From Stentor coeruleus (lineage: Eukaryota; Ciliophora; Heterotrichea; Heterotrichida; Stentoridae), in NCBI GenBank assembly GCA_001970955.1, contig MPUH01000180.1, forward strand, positions 25,230-89,229: 64,000 nucleotides of DNA, written 5' to 3'. Position numbers and translations under genes: made by a program. Positions 1 through 9,426 of the stretch are shown here, in pieces (within the stretch, counting starts at the first letter, position 1; the number at the start of each line of letters is the position of its first letter). The notes under the pieces are model-generated. The model ran no database searches and had not been told where the DNA came from. It saw only the letters and a list, made by a program, of their open reading frames with translations.

Positions 1-2627
1 GCAGCTTTTGCGCAGTCAAAACAATGATTATGCCCTTTACATAAACTAATCATATACTCTTCCACATATTTTTTATCCTTTAAACAACATGAGCATTTTT
101 CTTTATATCCTTTGATTTTATCTAGCTCATATTTACACAAGCAATATGGGCATTTTTCTTTAGATAAAGCAATTTCTATAGAAAGACAATCTTTACATAA
201 ATGTTTACATAAATCTTCATCAAAAAACCCTTTTAATGGATAAAAACTTTTACACCCAAGGCATTTTTTAGCTCTAGAAATAAGCTGCATATATTTATCT
301 ATATGTTCAGATTTCAAGTTTTTATAATAATCTTCATATATAAAAAACATATCATCAATATCTTTAGAACAAGATGGGCATTTTGGGTGTATTTTTGAGT
401 TGGCACTATAATAAATTTGTTTAGAAGCTGCTATTTCAACAGAGTCTTGTATACATTCTTTACATAATATATGCCCACATTTAAGGATTTTTTCATTTTT
501 ATTCTCCCCACAAAGACAACATTTCATCACATCGATTATCACTTGATTTACTGACTCTAAATCTTTATCCCTAGCATTAACACTTGTATTATCATCACTT
601 AATGTTTGATTTGAACAGAAATCCAAGTTTTTTTCTTCTTCTAATGGTGATGTAACTATAACATTCATATGAGGTTTTTGTTCATGAATTACAGATGAAG
701 TATTCATAATAGGTTCTTCAATGTATTCAAATTGTGAAATATTTTGATTTAATAAGATATTTTGCTGAGAAGGTAAAGTACCTTGATAAAAAGGTGGAGG
801 TTGATTTGTAGGTAAACTTATTGGTTTAGTTAATATGTTTTGTTCTGGGATTATAGGTTTTGGAGCTAGTTTAAGTTTTGATTGTTCTGATACTGAAGTT
901 TGTTCTAAGATGGATTTTGATAATAAAGATGGTGGATCTGAGGGTGTTGATTGAGGATTAAAAGATGATAATAAAGATGGTGGAAAGGGTGTTGATTGAG
1001 GATTAAAAGATGATAATAAAGATGGTGGATCTAAGGGTGTTGATTGAGGATTAAAAGATGTTGGTTTTGATAATAAAGATGGTGGAGTGATTTGTTGAGA
1101 TGATTGAATGAAAGATGTTGGAGCAGGTAATGAAGATGGGGGATAAGTAGGTATTGGTTGTGGTAAAAAAGGTGCTGGATCTTTGAGTTTTTTTATAGAT
1201 GGTATGTTTGGGTCGTTAGGTTTTATGTTGGTTGGAATAAAAAATGGGTTTTTTGGTTCGGGAAGTTTTTGCGGTGATTCTGCTGTTTTTGGTTGAGATT
1301 CTGAAAAAGGTGGTTTGATAATTGTTTGTTGTATTTGAGAAATCGGTTTAGACTCAGGCAAAACACTTTTTGGTTTTAGCAAAGGGGATTCTGCGTTATT
1401 TGGTTTATCAATAAGTGGTATAGAAGTTGGAGTAAAACTAGGAGTTTTAAGCTGATTAGGTAAAAAATCTAAATTTTGATTTGGAATTATTGCAGATTGA
1501 GTTAAAGATATAGGTTTAGATTCTGGAAGTTTAGCTTTGAGATTTAATGAATTAGGTAATGGGTCAGAAGTTTTAACAGATGAAGGTGTATTAAATTCTT
1601 GATTACGAGGAATATTTTGTTCAGAAGAGTCTGTTCCAATAAAATTCGATTTTATCCCTGGAGGTGGTATAATTCCTAATACAGGGAATTTATTTATTTG
1701 TTCTATAGATAAATTTGGCATAGGCAATAAAGTATTTTTTAAATCTGATGGTTTATTAATAGCGTTTTGTAAAGGAGATGATTGTGGTAAGCTTGTATTA
1801 GATACAAAAAAAGGTGTTGGATTTTGATGTAAAGATTGTGTTCCACTAGGGATTTCTTGAGCAGGGTTTGAGGATAATGCATTATTACCCGTATTAGGTG
1901 TTTGAAAAGGTAATTTACACACTGTTAAAGGTATATACATAGGGCTAGGATTAACTGGAGGTGCAAATTGGATATTATTCATAAAAGGTAATTGGCTTGG
2001 GTTGTTATTAGGATTTGTAATAAAATCAGGTGCTTTGCTTGATGGTTTTGAATCAGTATTTGATGATAATAATCCATCATCAGCCTTACTTTTTATTTTA
2101 TTAGTTTCTGCTGATGGATATGAAGGTTTATTTATATCTTCTAATAAATTAGGTGGGGAGGTAAGGATAAGATTTTGTTTTATATCATTTTTCAAAGATG
2201 GAGGAGGGATCTGGGAGATTTTTACATTAGGATCTTGTGTTGAAAATATAGGTTTTGATATTGGAAGCTGGCTTCTATTACTTTTATCCTTAGGTTCTGG
2301 TTTATCTTTAGATTCTTCATTAAACACTTCAAAACCAGATTTTTCAACTAAAGGATTTTTTGATTGAGGATTTATAATTGCATGTGATTGGCTTTTTATA
2401 TTTGAAGGAAAGTTAAGTGAGACACCCGTAGGTAATACGCTTTGAATTTTTGCTTGTTGGGTACTGATTGGTATAGAACGAGATTGGGGGTCAATGAATT
2501 TTTGATTCTCTGAAATTTTTATTGCATTTGATGTTGTGATTTCGTTTTTGCTATAATAAATAGAATAATCATCTGGGATTTTTCCTATGTTTGGAATTTC
2601 ATCTGAAGAATCATCTGATGAAGACAT
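1..2627 (-). CDS. Proline-rich protein with tandem RING-like zinc fingers (C-terminus cut by window edge)
   Basis: The frame is open from the ATG at 2627 to the left window edge, about 875 codons, with no stop, so the C-terminus is missing. The first two thirds are low-complexity, rich in Pro, Ser, Asn and Gln, and include three copies of the octapeptide SFNPQSTP (about 900-1080). The last ~180 residues are Cys-rich. A C3HC4 RING is readable at about 520-370 (CCLC, CGHILCKEC, CPSC). Two further RING-like fingers follow: one with CLGC, CKHLCKDC and CPYC, and one starting CSCC with CKGHNHCFDC running off the edge. A RING C3HC4 finger implies E3 ubiquitin ligase activity, but the triple arrangement also recalls RBR-type ligases. 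The long disordered N-terminus suggests a scaffold. No close homologue is recognised. Confidence 0.7.
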   Translation of the reverse strand, partial: MSSSDDSSDEIPNIGKIPDDYSIYYSKNEITTSNAIKISENQKFIDPQSRSIPISTQQAKIQSVLPTGVSLNFPSNIKSQSHAIINPQSKNPLVEKSGFEVFNEESKDKPEPKDKSNRSQLPISKPIFSTQDPNVKISQIPPPSLKNDIKQNLILTSPPNLLEDINKPSYPSAETNKIKSKADDGLLSSNTDSKPSSKAPDFITNPNNNPSQLPFMNNIQFAPPVNPSPMYIPLTVCKLPFQTPNTGNNALSSNPAQEIPSGTQSLHQNPTPFFVSNTSLPQSSPLQNAINKPSDLKNTLLPMPNLSIEQINKFPVLGIIPPPGIKSNFIGTDSSEQNIPRNQEFNTPSSVKTSDPLPNSLNLKAKLPESKPISLTQSAIIPNQNLDFLPNQLKTPSFTPTSIPLIDKPNNAESPLLKPKSVLPESKPISQIQQTIIKPPFSESQPKTAESPQKLPEPKNPFFIPTNIKPNDPNIPSIKKLKDPAPFLPQPIPTYPPSSLPAPTSFIQSSQQITPPSLLSKPTSFNPQSTPLDPPSLLSSFNPQSTPFPPSLLSSFNPQSTPSDPPSLLSKSILEQTSVSEQSKLKLAPKPIIPEQNILTKPISLPTNQPPPFYQGTLPSQQNILLNQNISQFEYIEEPIMNTSSVIHEQKPHMNVIVTSPLEEEKNLDFCSNQTLSDDNTSVNARDKDLESVNQVIIDVMKCCLCGENKNEKILKCGHILCKECIQDSVEIAASKQIYYSANSKIHPKCPSCSKDIDDMFFIYEDYYKNLKSEHIDKYMQLISRAKKCLGCKSFYPLKGFFDEDLCKHLCKDCLSIEIALSKEKCPYCLCKYELDKIKGYKEKCSCCLKDKKYVEEYMISLCKGHNHCFDCAKA
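898..1085 (-). repeat. Coding tandem repeat (SFNPQSTP units)
   Basis: Within the Pro/Ser-rich part of the partial RING protein, units of about 42-54 bp repeat three times. Each encodes PPSLLS followed by SFNPQSTP with small spacer changes (LDPP, FPP, SDPP). Unit lengths are multiples of three, so the frame is kept, which is consistent with selection on the protein. Confidence 0.75.
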
Positions 2628-3192
2628 TTTATAGACATTTTTTAGATGAATTTAGTTTATTTGGGGTTAGGGTTTTATATTACTTATGATTGTTTTATAA
2701 ATTTATATAATGTGATTGGTATTTTGATTAGTTGAGTTTTTTGTATTTAAAATGATTTTATGGATAAATGTGTAAAAGTTTACTATTTGACTTTTATGTT
2801 GTCTAGATTTGACATTTATGATTATTTAGAAGATGATGATGAAAAGGTGGATATAGATTATTATTATAATTAGGAAAATTATGAACTTTTTTAGGTTATT
2901 GGATTGAGTGATGAGTATGATCATAAGAGATATTGTCATTCAGCATGCTTTTATTTTTCAAATCCAGCTTTAGAGTTTTTATTTTATATTTTGTAATATT
3001 TTCAAATATCAACAAGTTTTTATAATTCTTCTATAACCTTAAATCATAACCTTTCTATAACAATAAAATCTAAATATACCATAAATTATTTCACCTATTA
3101 AAAAACTTATAAACTCTACAATTAAAACCCTCTAACCTTACCCACTATCAAAAAAATCCTTCCACATCCAACTCCTAGAATATTAATTATCT
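2628..3192. other. Intergenic: 5' flank of the RING protein, 3' flank of the next minus-strand gene
   Basis: No ORF or RNA gene was recognised. From 2628 to about 2980 the plus strand is G/T-rich and C-poor; from about 2990 to 3192 it becomes C/A-rich and G-poor. For two minus-strand genes this means a C/A-rich 5' flank and a G/T-rich 3' flank on the coding strand, the pattern seen through most of the window. Confidence 0.6.
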
Positions 3193-4167
3193 TTACATAA
3201 CTTTACATTTATTCTGAGCCACACTATTTTCGTAAAGTTTGCACAATCTTTCACAATCCGAAATCATCTTAATAAAACTCTTCCCTTCTCTAACAATAGT
3301 TATCCCAGATACAATTTTCGGTAAACAACTCATAAACGCCCTCGAAGCCTTTTCCTCTTGATTTTCCCTTTTCTCAATTTCTGTATACATAACCTTAACA
3401 TCAAAAGCTAATTTTCTTTCATTAGCAAGTATACTTTTATAATAAGCAATAGGTAATTTTATATCATTTCCATTACATTTTAAGCATTTTTCAAGATACT
3501 CTTTACAATCATCTCGATTATCTAATAAAAACTCTTCAGTTAAAACCTTGTTTAATATAAATTCATAATATTTTGGAGGGGTTAATTTTTTATAACATAC
3601 AAGAATTATTTGTAAATGAAGCCAATTCCAAAGTATAAACATTGAATCAGGAAGTTGGGATATAGATTCAATACTTCTTTTGATTTTTTCTATACGTTTT
3701 TGTCGAACTCCAAGCTGAGATGCACGGATTTCAATTGATATAAATTTGAGAATCAGCATAAATTGATGTGAGTTTAAATATTGACGTGAATTCCCTGCAG
3801 GGTCGTAGCTACGATAGGCTGGGATATGGATTTTTTGTGAACTGGAGGAGTTATGGAATATATTAATGTATCCACAGTATTGGATTCCATATAAATTTAG
3901 GTTTTCTTCATGGAATTTCGCTTCGAATTGCTGAAAATTTGTATGAAATTTAGCACAAGCAATTGCGTCACTTTCACAGTATTCTAATATAAAGTATTTT
4001 GTAGCAAGTCTATATAGTCCTGGGATTTTTATTTGTGTGAAATCAAAAAGCCTTTTTAAATTAACTGAGAGCGAACCCATACTCATTTCTGAGTTCCTTG
4101 ACTCTTTGTCTCCAATTATAGACTGGGTGCCTGATGACAAGCTAGGCTTTCTTATAGATATATCCAT
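3193..4167 (-). CDS. Unknown 324-aa protein
   Basis: Single-exon ORF with an ATG at 4167 and a TAA stop. The N-terminal ~40 residues are Ser-rich; the remainder is predicted mainly alpha-helical with many Lys and Ile, and there is no signal peptide or membrane segment. No domain is recognised. Codon use matches neighbouring genes and the ORF is long in a region where TAA/TAG occur by chance often, so it is probably real. It is transcribed divergently from the gene at 4204, with only 36 bp between the two ATG codons. Confidence 0.7.
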   Translation of the reverse strand: MDISIRKPSLSSGTQSIIGDKESRNSEMSMGSLSVNLKRLFDFTQIKIPGLYRLATKYFILEYCESDAIACAKFHTNFQQFEAKFHEENLNLYGIQYCGYINIFHNSSSSQKIHIPAYRSYDPAGNSRQYLNSHQFMLILKFISIEIRASQLGVRQKRIEKIKRSIESISQLPDSMFILWNWLHLQIILVCYKKLTPPKYYEFILNKVLTEEFLLDNRDDCKEYLEKCLKCNGNDIKLPIAYYKSILANERKLAFDVKVMYTEIEKRENQEEKASRAFMSCLPKIVSGITIVREGKSFIKMISDCERLCKLYENSVAQNKCKVM

Positions 4168-4203
4168 TTACAACTTATATTCTTATTAAAAAACTATCTT
4201 TAC

Positions 4204-4737
4204 ATGATAAATTTACATTTATTTTCTTCAATATACGTTAAAAGTTTTTCAGTTAAACATAACATTAAAATGAAAAAAAACAGAACAAACTCAATTGACT
4301 GTGCTGAAATGCCTTTATACAAAGACATCATGGAGATCCCAAAACAATATCTGCATATCCATAAGAACTTTTCTAAAGTCTCCCCATTACGTAACAGGAA
4401 AATCCTTGAAAAAATTCGAAATTCTCATAATGGGAGTTGGTCTAACAGTATCCAGTTACCAAAACATATACCAAATTCCCCAAAACTTGAAGAATGCTAT
4501 ATGAAAATATTAAAAAAAGCTTGTGAAGATAAAGAAAACTCAACTAGATATTTTAGTCAACAAAAACAAAGAATTCTTTCTGAAATACCTGAGACACCAA
4601 TATCTGCTATGAAAATTGATCAGGAAGAAGCTTTGATTAGTTATAAAAATACACAGATGAGGATAAAAACTTTAGTTAAAAACAAACTTCCTCCTAGTAT
4701 TTTGAAGTATAAAAAAGATAAAAGTTTGGATATTTAA
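4204..4737 (+). CDS. Unknown basic 177-aa protein
   Basis: Single-exon ORF ending in TAA. Two in-frame starts are possible: the ATG at 4204, giving a hydrophobic first 20 residues, and the ATG at 4270 (MKKNRTNS), giving 155 aa. The second leaves about 100 bp to the divergent gene at 4167 and fits the polar body of the protein better. The protein is rich in Lys, Ser and Asn, has no recognisable domain, and contains short Pro-containing segments. It may be a small cytoskeletal or regulatory protein, but nothing in the sequence proves it. Confidence 0.6.
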   Translation: MINLHLFSSIYVKSFSVKHNIKMKKNRTNSIDCAEMPLYKDIMEIPKQYLHIHKNFSKVSPLRNRKILEKIRNSHNGSWSNSIQLPKHIPNSPKLEECYMKILKKACEDKENSTRYFSQQKQRILSEIPETPISAMKIDQEEALISYKNTQMRIKTLVKNKLPPSILKYKKDKSLDI

Positions 4738-5062
4738 AATCTGAATAACTTTATGCTAAATTTATATAATAAGAAAATGTATATTTTCAAATTTTAGGAT
4801 TATTGAAGATGTGATTTTTAAGATTGGGTAAGGAGGGTATAAGAGTTTTGTCTTTGTGTTTTTTTTAGTTATGTTTTAGAGAGAGGTTTTAGTTTATAAG
4901 ATTTTATATATGTTAGAAGGAATGGTAAAGTTTATTGGAAGATGATTTTATGGAAGTTGTAGTGATGATAGCTTGAAATGAATGTATTAAGATTATGATA
5001 AAAGAAAATGAGATCATATTAGAGTTAGTTATATATTTCAGATATAATATACAAGTTTTGAT
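4738..5062. other. Intergenic, G/T-rich on the plus strand
   Basis: Lies between two plus-strand genes. It is strongly G/T-rich with few C, as in other 3' flanks of plus-strand genes here. No ORF, RNA gene or repeat seen. Confidence 0.5.
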
Positions 5063-5449
5063 ATGAGAAATTCAACTCACCGTTCAATCAAATCAGACAT
5101 AATTCGGAACCTATCTTTGAAAGCAACTAATAGAAAAAAATCAGTTTTTAACATCAACATCAACCTTGAAGAGATCCATGATATTTTACAGAAAAATATT
5201 GGCAAGCAGATCACAGTTCATAGAACACACAGGAAGACATCATCTGAAGTTACAAAATATATAAACAAACATAAAAATGATACTTTACATAAAAGGATAA
5301 GCAGTCCTGGTATTTATCAAGCATTTAAAGTTCGCTGCCAATCCCCATTGCTGCATATGAAATACTCAAAGCCGAAAACATTGAGTTCAACTAACAACTT
5401 TATAGTTACTCAACTCAAAAAACCTGATAAGAATAATACATCTAAATAG
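5063..5449 (+). CDS. Unknown basic 128-aa protein
   Basis: Single-exon ORF with an ATG at 5063 and a TAG stop. The protein is strongly basic (Lys, Arg, His), with many Thr, Ser and Asn and no membrane segment. No family is recognised. It resembles the preceding 177-aa protein in being short, basic and low in acidic residues, but no shared motif could be aligned by eye. It is a moderate-confidence gene because composition is coding-like and the flanks switch to the usual intergenic bias. Confidence 0.55.
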   Translation: MRNSTHRSIKSDIIRNLSLKATNRKKSVFNININLEEIHDILQKNIGKQITVHRTHRKTSSEVTKYINKHKNDTLHKRISSPGIYQAFKVRCQSPLLHMKYSKPKTLSSTNNFIVTQLKKPDKNNTSK

Positions 5450-6000
5450 TTGATTTGTTTAATATGGAATTTATATACAAAGAATCAGGTGGAAAATATA
5501 TAGTTAGTAACTAAATATCAATAAAGATTTTACAATATAATAAAACATAGAATCTTGTATTAGCTACAATTAATTCATTACTTGAATTAGAAATTTATTA
5601 TGAAAATATAGTAAGTTTACAATACAATTTTTTTTTTTTTAAATAAAACCATATAGCATATTAGATAAAAAAATATACATAAAAAGTATATTATTTAAAA
5701 TTATTAATCCTTAAAGTAGACTTCATATTAGCCAAATTGATGATTTTTGAAACAGATTAAAGCTATATATAATTTCCATAAATAAAACCAAAAAAAAGGC
5801 AGTTATTTATTTGAATTAATATAAAAGAACATCAATAAAAATTTCCTATAAAAGTTATTATTTCGTGTATTTTTTTAATAAGATTATCTTTGATTAAATT
5901 ATGTAAAATGCTAGAGAATATTTTATTAAAAGCTTTCCATACAAAATAATTTATATATCCATAAATGAAGAAACATACTTATTTTATCAAACTTTTTATC
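5450..6000. other. Intergenic between convergent genes
   Basis: Very AT-rich, with a run of T at about 5628-5640. No ORF of note and no recognised RNA gene. It holds the 3' flanks of both neighbours. Confidence 0.5.
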
Positions 6001-6987
6001 TTAAATAAACCTTTTCTGTTCAAACGAAATATCCTTTCTCCCAAGAGTACTTTCTACAATCGACCCTCTTCTAGACTTAGTTTTTTCATTGCTAATTTCC
6101 AAACTTAACGACTGTTCTTGTGTCTCCTTAGTAATCACAGCCTGTACTAATTGTGGTAATTCCATCAAAAAACTTCTTATATGCGAATAAAACATAAATG
6201 GATTTTGAATCTCTAAAGTATTATGCCTACCTCTTTCAATCCATAAAGGTTGATAAGGATATTTTGCATTTTTAACCAAAGCTTTAGCATGACAAATAGG
6301 AATAACCTCATCAGCTTCACCATGAATAACAAGTACAGGGCATTTAATAAATGAAACAAGTTTTAAATTGTTAAAAGCATCATTTTTCCTAGGTTTACCT
6401 ACAGATGAGCACATAATATAAGAAGCTGAAGCTAAAGGGCTTTGTAAAATAAGTGCATGAATTTTATAATTAGCGGCAATTATACAAGCAGGATAGCTTC
6501 CAAGTGAACTTCCATATACAACTATAGTTTTCCAATCAGTTTTTGATATAAGATATGAATAAGCGGCTTCTGCATCTTTTTCTAATGAACTTTCTGATGG
6601 CTTTACTTTACTTGGCCCATATCCGGTATATTCAAAAGCTAGAATATGAACTTTTAATTGTGTTGATAATTCGAGCAAATAGTAAAATAATAAACCTAAA
6701 TCAGCAGAATTCCCATGACAATATAATAAAGTTAGATTAGCTGATGAGTTTATTATATGAATAGCTGGGATTTCTGTATTTGAAGCTGTTGGAATTGTAA
6801 TTAGAGTATAGTCAATCCAGGGAAATGTTAAAAGAATCCCAGAATTAACTTTTGATAACAAGTATAAATTATTGTTTTCGATTGTGTAACTTGATGGACG
6901 AGGAGGGTTGAATGAAAACTTGTTTATAAGACAGTTTTTGCAATTGAAAATTGATAGGCACTTAAAAATGCACGAAAGGCAGTCCAT
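6001..6987 (-). CDS. ABHD17-like alpha/beta hydrolase (protein depalmitoylase)
   Basis: The 328-aa protein has an alpha/beta-hydrolase fold. An HGNSADLG oxyanion-hole motif lies near residue 94, followed by the nucleophile elbow YGSSLGS (Ser near 160), GEADEVI with the acid Asp near 225, and GRHNTLE with the catalytic His. This order and HGN/GHN-type motifs match the ABHD17 (FAM108) family, which removes palmitate from membrane-anchored proteins such as Ras. The N-terminus is a Cys cluster (CLSCIFKCLSIFNCKNC), matching the palmitoylated N-terminal anchor of ABHD17. The enzyme is therefore expected at membranes facing the cytosol and looks catalytically complete. The four kinases at 30-38 kb with Met-Gly-Cys N-termini are the kind of acylated protein it could act on, but that link is only inference. 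Confidence 0.85.
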   Translation of the reverse strand: MDCLSCIFKCLSIFNCKNCLINKFSFNPPRPSSYTIENNNLYLLSKVNSGILLTFPWIDYTLITIPTASNTEIPAIHIINSSANLTLLYCHGNSADLGLLFYYLLELSTQLKVHILAFEYTGYGPSKVKPSESSLEKDAEAAYSYLISKTDWKTIVVYGSSLGSYPACIIAANYKIHALILQSPLASASYIMCSSVGKPRKNDAFNNLKLVSFIKCPVLVIHGEADEVIPICHAKALVKNAKYPYQPLWIERGRHNTLEIQNPFMFYSHIRSFLMELPQLVQAVITKETQEQSLSLEISNEKTKSRRGSIVESTLGRKDISFEQKRFI

Positions 6988-8349
6988 TTATATTTAGGAT
7001 ATGAATGATTGAAGTAAAAAATCAGATTTATGATGTGGTTTGGGTAATTTTTGTTGAAGATATGCAATTGTAATTTTCTGGCTTTTTTTGTAGAGTTTTC
7101 GATGTTGTGTTAAAAGATTATAAAAATGGAAAGAAACGTTTATTATACGTCATTTTATTACATGTAATTTGGTTTATTTTAATAATTTACATTATAAAAT
7201 GATAAACTTGTATATAATATCATGGTTTTGTGTATATATTAGAAAATTGTTTGATAGTATATTATTAATAATATACTATACGTATTAGATATACAATAGA
7301 AATTGATTTTCTTCAAATATTATAAAAACTTAATAATATATCAACTATATCTCTAAGGTTTTGTATATACAATAAAACTGTTTTATGCAAATCCTAAACT
7401 ATTTTTTACTGTTGTTATAGGAATTTTATTAATTAGAAGATATTGTATAGTTAATCAGACATATTAGTTAGATATTTTGAGAAATTTTTGTTATTTTTTT
7501 AGTATGAAGATTGTGTCTGAGAGTTTATTTAGGTATGCAATGCATTGGGATATAAAATTTTATATTGAAGCAGGGTAAGGGTTATTTTGTAGGTAATGAA
7601 TTTTTTATAAATTTTTGTATAGGCTTCATAGTAATTTTTGATTTCTATAAAGCAGTCAGCTATTGAAAAGTTAATGAATTTTTTAAAAAATTTTGTATAG
7701 GCTTCATAGTAATTTTTGATTTCTATAAAGCAGTCAGCTATTGAAAAGTTCATGATTTTGAGGCCCGAGCGATTAGGTTGATTAAGATTTTTTTAATACA
7801 AGTATCAAGTTTAATTTAACAGAGACTAAATTTATTGCAGAAAACCTTGAAACAATCTTTAGAACAGAAGGGGGTAGATAATTTCAAAGTATTTTTCATA
7901 AAATTTATTTTTTTGTTGTATTTGCTTTCAAAAAGAGATGGTCTTAATGAGAGAATTTTGGGATATAGGTTAAAGTTTGCCAATTTTATTATAAACAGCA
8001 TTTGATTATGCTCTGAGAAGTATCACTATATTCTGCTTATCTAATTTAGTTCATGTTCTTTACTATTACCCCAATCCATTACACTAAATCATTTATTTAC
8101 AACACCAAGCCAATTTTATAGTTTTATAGATAATTCACACTAACTTCAAAAAGTATAACCTATATTATTATCACATCATACACACAAAAATAAAAAATTT
8201 TAACCTATATTATTCTCTTAAATCCTATAAAAACCCCCTCCTTTACAAAATCTTTTATTTAATTTTCTTAATATTACTATAATATCATACCAGCCTAATA
8301 CCTGAACTTAAATTTCTCTTAATCTCCCTTAACTCTCGAACCTTTAGTT
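6988..8349. other. Intergenic region, 1.36 kb, with a tandem repeat and two doubtful small ORFs
   Basis: G/T-rich next to the hydrolase start and C/A-rich (about 8040-8349) next to the 3' end of the following minus-strand gene. Two short minus-strand ATG ORFs lie here: 7529-7753 (74 aa) and 7816-8001 (61 aa, MLFIIKLANF...). They could be exons or remnants of one small gene, but no 15-nt GT-AG intron joins them and neither has a recognisable domain. Confidence 0.4.
7596..7751. repeat. 78-bp tandem duplication
   Basis: Two adjacent 78-bp units, 7596-7673 and 7674-7751, are almost identical; the few differences are in a T/A-rich stretch and at the last base. Being a multiple of three, the unit appears as a duplicated 26-residue segment (core CFIEIKNYYEAYTK) in the small minus-strand ORF at 7529-7753. 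There is no N between copies, unlike the assembly-gap duplications elsewhere. Confidence 0.9.
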
Positions 8350-8949
8350 TTACTTCTCCTTCCTTACAGCAAAACTTGTTGCAGGTCTATAGTCATTATT
8401 CCCATGTTTATCCTTATCATTCCCAATCCTCCTAATATTTTCTTCATCTTGATATTCATAATTATTATCTTCAGGCGACTGAGAACTTTTTATTATAATT
8501 TTCCTTTTTTTCATTTCTGAGTTTATAACATCACGAATTTGTGACCTTTGAAGATTAGGAAATACAGTTTTACGTTGTTGGATAACAAAATTTGGTAGAT
8601 TCCAAGATGATGTGCTTTCATCATAAGAAGCTTTTTGTTTAATTTTTATAAGCTCATTTATGTCTAAAAAATGATTGAGAACCTGATTAAGAAAGTCGAT
8701 TTCTTTTTCGTGAGATTTTATTATGTTAAGCATTTGATCTCGATTAGAATCGTTTTCTATAATGACTTGAGCGTCGTTTTTTATTTGTTGTTTTGGGCAT
8801 TTTGGCATGTATGAAGAAGAAGTGTCGAATTTTGTACTGGTTTGTGAGTCTGGGAGTATTTTTGCTGCACTTTTTTTATAGGATTTACTACGATAGATAG
8901 ATTCACTGTTATGAAAATCCTCTAAACGCATTTCGTTGAAGATTGACAT
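8350..8949 (-). CDS. Unknown 199-aa protein with a short coiled coil
   Basis: Single-exon ORF with an ATG at 8949 and a TAA stop. The N-terminal 60 residues are Ser/Lys-rich and polar. A helical segment at about residues 70-105 could form a coiled coil. It is followed by the block WNLPNFVIQQRKTVFPNL and a basic KKRKIIIK stretch. The C-terminus is acidic, then ends RPATSFAVRKEK. No family is assigned. The W-LP-F/FP-L block looks like a conserved core and would be the best query for a profile search. Confidence 0.6.
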   Translation of the reverse strand: MSIFNEMRLEDFHNSESIYRSKSYKKSAAKILPDSQTSTKFDTSSSYMPKCPKQQIKNDAQVIIENDSNRDQMLNIIKSHEKEIDFLNQVLNHFLDINELIKIKQKASYDESTSSWNLPNFVIQQRKTVFPNLQRSQIRDVINSEMKKRKIIIKSSQSPEDNNYEYQDEENIRRIGNDKDKHGNNDYRPATSFAVRKEK

Positions 8950-9426
8950 TTATTATTAGATTAGAAGAAAATTTTATAATATTTTTGTGAATATTATTAT
9001 TGGGTTATGAGTAAAGGATTTTCGAATAGAAGATAAAATATTTTTTATAGTTTTTTGGAGATGGGCGCAGATTATAGAGTAATGATAAAAAAGATCATTA
9101 TGGATTGAGTAATAGTTTTTTAAGGTATAGTGTAAGGTTTAATAATATAGGTAAATATTTTTTATTTTGAAACTTTATATGTTGTTAACTATTTTTTTTT
9201 TACGATTCTTTTTAGATTTATAATCACTTTTTTTTATGATTTTTTTAGACTATTTTAATGCTATTAGGTATATGATATGTGTAATCATTAAAAAACTCAA
9301 AAACAAAATTTTATATCACAATGGAATCACGTCTAATTCAATAAAAATTAAGAAGTTTCTTTTGGATTTTAATAAACAAACTTGTATAAAAATATAATAT
9401 TTTATTAAAGATTCGTTATAATAAAT
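8950..9426. other. Divergent intergenic region (promoters of both flanking genes)
   Basis: G/T-rich on the left half and more C/A-rich on the right half, with the switch around 9270-9290, as expected for two divergent 5' flanks. Poly-T runs occur at about 9190-9240. No ORF or RNA gene seen. Confidence 0.5.
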
